DNA of 64,000 nucleotides from Micromonospora marina (GTDB lineage: Bacteria > Actinomycetota > Actinomycetes > Mycobacteriales > Micromonosporaceae). The position numbers and the translations under genes are program-made. The DNA is taken from assembly GCF_900091565.1 (NCBI RefSeq), contig NZ_FMCV01000014.1:85754-149753 (forward strand), in the 5' to 3' direction. Below the pieces are notes generated by a model. It was not told the origin of the DNA. It was given only the letters and a program-made list of their open reading frames with translations, and did no database searches. This document shows positions 61,439 to 64,000 of this stretch, piece by piece (position 1 is the first letter of the stretch; each line of letters starts with the position of its first letter).

Positions 61439-62410
61439 TCACACCCAGCCGCGTTGGCTGGCATGGACCCCCGCCTGGAACCGACTCGCCGCCTTCAACC
61501 GTTCGGTGAGCGACGTCATCGTGCGTTGCACACTCCGCACCGACATCGCGAGTTTGCGGGCAGCCGACTCGTCCGTGTGGCCGGCCGCCAGCAACCTGAT
61601 CAACTCCCGTTCGTGCGGGGTGAGGCCCTGATCGTCGGGTACCGTCTGCTCAGCAAAAGGGGTGGCCGTCCGCCAGATCTGCTCGAACAGCGCGACGAGC
61701 CCGGCCACGACACCGGGGCTGCGCAACTCCAGCGCTCCGCGCCGTGCGTCGTCCGGGTCGATGGGCACGAACGCGGTCTCACGATCCACGATGACCAGGC
61801 GCATCGGCAGTGTCGGCGCGGTACGCGACTCGGCGCCCAGGCTTGCCATGCGACGGGCATGAGCGAGAGTTGTCGGGTCGTTGCGGAAGCTGTCCTGGTA
61901 GACGTTGCGAATGCGCACGTCCCGCTGGAGCGCGAACTGATTGAGCGGCCCCTCGGCCTCCAGGGTGTCCGCGCTCTGGCCCCGGCCGGTGGTGAAGGAC
62001 AGGCACTCGGCCCGCGCACTGTGTGCGAGTTCCGCGAGGCGCTCCCGGACGGCGTCGATCCCGTCGAGAATGCGGCCTTCCCGTACCCGGTTGTGCTGGT
62101 CGTGGGCGGTGGCGATGGCGGCGATAGCAGCCCTGGTCGCCTCGACCTGCCGCTGTCGGACGGCGACGTCGGCCTCCACCTTGGCCAGCAATGCCATCAG
62201 GCTGGCCTGGGGCCTCACCACTCGGGCATCGCCTCCTGCGGGGTCCAGCCGAATCAGAGCCAGATCCGCCAGGATGTCCAACGCCTCGCGCACCTGATCA
62301 AGCGGTATGGCCAGATGCTCGGCCAGCCCTGCGACGTTCAGGTCCGGCCGGTCGAGCATCGTCCGGTAGACCATCTCGTGCTGCGCGGACAGACCTAGCA
62401 GATCGAACAT
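61439..62410 (-). CDS. TrmB-type/LuxR-type hybrid transcriptional regulator
   Basis: The 323-residue protein combines an N-terminal TrmB-like winged helix (LGLSAQHEMVYRTMLDRPDLNVAGLAEHLAIPLDQVREALDIL), a central sensor-like domain (about 100-250), and a C-terminal LuxR HTH (LTPHERELIRLLAAGHTDESAARKLAMSVRSVQRTM). GGGGGAGG before the ATG supports the start. Such regulators in streptomycetes often control secreted small-peptide or secondary metabolism genes. It is divergent from two small ORFs and a secreted protein. Confidence 0.85.
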   Translation of the reverse strand: MFDLLGLSAQHEMVYRTMLDRPDLNVAGLAEHLAIPLDQVREALDILADLALIRLDPAGGDARVVRPQASLMALLAKVEADVAVRQRQVEATRAAIAAIATAHDQHNRVREGRILDGIDAVRERLAELAHSARAECLSFTTGRGQSADTLEAEGPLNQFALQRDVRIRNVYQDSFRNDPTTLAHARRMASLGAESRTAPTLPMRLVIVDRETAFVPIDPDDARRGALELRSPGVVAGLVALFEQIWRTATPFAEQTVPDDQGLTPHERELIRLLAAGHTDESAARKLAMSVRSVQRTMTSLTERLKAASRFQAGVHASQRGWV

Positions 62411-62639
62411 CGAGCCTCCCCCGGGACGGCCAGCGACACCTCATTCTGCCATGTGGGGAATCTTCGCGGTGCCCCGCGAGGACTGCTGGCGTGATACCGC
62501 CGGGCGGAGTCACGCCAGGCCGGATCCGATGACACGGGCCGACCGGACCGGGATGCTCGATTCAGGCCGACGCGAAAGAGCGCAGAGCCAAGCAACAAAT
62601 CCCGAAAGACCGAGCCATTCCATTGGGAGGCAGATCACC

Positions 62640-62843
62640 GTGCGCGCAATTATCGCCGTACCTCGACATTTCATCCTGGTCCTATCGCTCGCGCTGGCGG
62701 TTTCCGTCACGCTGCTCATCGGCCAGGAATCGTTCAGCGCGCTTGCCGAGGGATTCGGGTGGGGCACCCCCGGCCCCGTCTCTCCGGCCGGCGTCGAGGC
62801 GCTCGGCGGGAACGACTCGCCTTCCCCTCAAGAGGGAGCGTGA
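62640..62843 (+). CDS. Small secreted or membrane-anchored peptide
   Basis: The 67-residue peptide has a charged start, a hydrophobic segment (FILVLSLALAVSVTLLIG) and a 35-residue exported tail with FGWGTPGPVSPAGVEALGG. GGGAGG lies before the GTG. Its stop overlaps the next start in GTGA. It has no lipobox. Possible signal peptide or toxin-like peptide; no family recognised. Confidence 0.6.
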   Translation: MRAIIAVPRHFILVLSLALAVSVTLLIGQESFSALAEGFGWGTPGPVSPAGVEALGGNDSPSPQEGA

Positions 62844-63109
62844 GCACGGTGATCGCGGCCTACCTCCGGATCGCACCACTGACGCCGGCGGCACCCGTCG
62901 ACCCGATGGCGCTCCGGAATCTGCTCTACGGCCAGTGCGGTCCCGGAAACGGAGTGGAGCACATCCGAGTACGTGCCGGACCGCACGGCGTCGACATCAT
63001 CGCTTTCATCGACGGCAATGACCCGGAAAGAGCAAATGAGGTTCTTCGGCAGGTCGCCGAGAAGGCGATTATCTCCACTACGTCGCTTCACCTCTGGCGA
63101 ATAGTTTAG
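62840..63109 (+). CDS. Small protein of unknown function
   Basis: The 89-residue protein (VIAAYLRIAPLTPAAPVDP at its start, then HIRVRAGPHGVDIIAFIDGNDPERANEVLRQVAEKAI) looks like a small alpha/beta, possibly ferredoxin-like, fold. It is translationally coupled to the upstream peptide and is not secreted. No known domain. It may be an immunity, chaperone or regulatory partner. Confidence 0.6.
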   Translation: MSTVIAAYLRIAPLTPAAPVDPMALRNLLYGQCGPGNGVEHIRVRAGPHGVDIIAFIDGNDPERANEVLRQVAEKAIISTTSLHLWRIV

Positions 63110-63171
63110 CGCACCGCACGATTTCGCTGATCAATCCCTCGAGTATCAGAACCCGTGAAAGGTGGAAGAAC

Positions 63172-64000
63172 ATGTTGATTCGACGAATCACCGCCATGAC
63201 GCTCGGCGTCACCCTCGCTGCCGGGCTCGGTCTGTCGGCCGGCGTCGGTGCCACAGTCGCAGGCGCCCCGCAGGCGGCACATGCCGCGTCGAGCGTCGGT
63301 GGTCAGATCAGCCGCGACGAGATCATGAGCCGGGCGCAGTACTGGTACGACAACCGCGGGAGCATTCCCTACAGTCAAAGCGGCTGGTACCGCGACCAGG
63401 GCGGTAAGGACTATCGGACCGACTGCTCCGGGTACGTCTCCATGGCCTGGCATCTCTCCGCCTCGGCCTGGACCGGCAACCTCGGCAAGGTCGCCACCCA
63501 GATCAGCAAGACCAGTCTGCTTCCCGGCGACGCCCTGAACTCGCCGGCCGAGCACGTCATCCTCTTCAAGCGCTGGATCAACCAGTCGACCGGCACCTTC
63601 GAGTACTACTCTTTCGGCTCGACGCCGGTCAAGATCGCGACAGATACCCTCACCGGCGGCTCGGACGGTCTCATCGACTCCCATCCCGCCAGCAACTACG
63701 TCGCACTCCGCTACCGCAACGTCATCGGCAGCGGCGAGACGCCGGTTCGTGACCCGTGGATCGCCGACGTGACCGGCGACGGCTTCCACGATCTGGTCGC
63801 CACCAAGTCCGACGGCAGCATGTGGCTGTTCTCCAACAACTACACCCGCGACGGTGCTACACCCTACGGCGACGTCCGCCAGATCGGCACCGGCTGGGGC
63901 AACTACGAGCGCGTCATCAACGCCGACGCCAACGGCGACGGCTTCACCGACCTGATCGGCATCAAGGCCGACGGCACCATGTGGCTCTTCTCCAACAACT
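63172..64000 (+). CDS. Secreted NlpC/P60-like protein with FG-GAP repeats (3' partial)
   Basis: The protein begins with a Sec signal peptide (residues 1-39, ending AAHA), followed by a cysteine-peptidase-like NlpC/P60 domain with YRTDCSGYVSMAWH (Cys 85) and His 128 in PAEHVILF. FG-GAP/VCBS-type repeats start at about residue 200 (DVTGDGFHDLVATKSDGSMWLF and a near copy). The gene runs off the window end. GGTGG before the ATG gives the start. Probably a cell-wall amidase or a surface adhesin-linked peptidase. Confidence 0.85.
   Translation, partial: MLIRRITAMTLGVTLAAGLGLSAGVGATVAGAPQAAHAASSVGGQISRDEIMSRAQYWYDNRGSIPYSQSGWYRDQGGKDYRTDCSGYVSMAWHLSASAWTGNLGKVATQISKTSLLPGDALNSPAEHVILFKRWINQSTGTFEYYSFGSTPVKIATDTLTGGSDGLIDSHPASNYVALRYRNVIGSGETPVRDPWIADVTGDGFHDLVATKSDGSMWLFSNNYTRDGATPYGDVRQIGTGWGNYERVINADANGDGFTDLIGIKADGTMWLFSNN

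Overview
The window looks like chromosomal DNA of a high-GC actinobacterium, most likely a Micromonosporaceae member (Micromonospora or a close relative). This is inferred from strong G/C preference at third codon positions, frequent GTG/TTG starts, many leaderless -10/start-codon arrangements, a Roadblock/DUF742/small-GTPase conservon, and a dispersed GGAAGGGCCCC-type palindromic repeat. No 16S marker, tRNA, prophage, IS copy or CRISPR array was seen.

Layout. 1-3 kb: the 3' part of a biotin carboxylase/BCCP gene and guaB1. 3-8.5 kb: a divergent TetR/DoxX pair with paired operators, then a MarR regulator coupled to a heterodimeric ABC exporter. 8.5-9.9 kb: an editing-domain-less threonyl-tRNA synthetase preceded by a 17-codon leader ORF with three consecutive Thr codons and a 10-bp hairpin, an apparent Thr-responsive attenuator. 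10-21 kb: scattered housekeeping and unknown genes, including an LpdA-like flavoprotein, a GGCT-fold protein, a GNAT, an MBL hydrolase, an M20 amidohydrolase and a methylmalonyl-CoA mutase large subunit. 21-25 kb: a PASTA-less Ser/Thr kinase and a phosphosugar mutase. 25-30 kb: GPP34, upp, deoC and a split aldehyde dehydrogenase pair. 30-38.5 kb: BlaI/M56, then cydABDC, then a membrane protein facing a PadR regulator. 38.5-48.7 kb: an acidic protein, a domesticated IS110-like protein, a solute-binding lipoprotein, and the convergent cvnABCD conservon. 48.8-61 kb: uridine kinase, adenosine deaminase, a MarR/YczE remnant, an RlmA-type methyltransferase, deoA, cdd and a BmpA-type nucleoside ABC transporter. 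61-64 kb: a TrmB/LuxR regulator, two very small proteins and the 5' part of a secreted NlpC/P60 plus FG-GAP protein.

Functional links. The genes from about 49 to 61 kb (uptake transporter, cdd, deoA, add), with upp and deoC at 26-27 kb and perhaps the ALDH pair, make a nearly complete nucleoside uptake and salvage route, from imported nucleosides to bases and deoxyribose-phosphate to acetaldehyde. BlaI/M56 and cydABDC lie side by side, but shared control is not shown. The most unusual points are the Thr-leader attenuator and a C-terminal module shared by the conservon kinase and the neighbouring transposase-derived protein. That shared module suggests the two proteins dock on a common partner.
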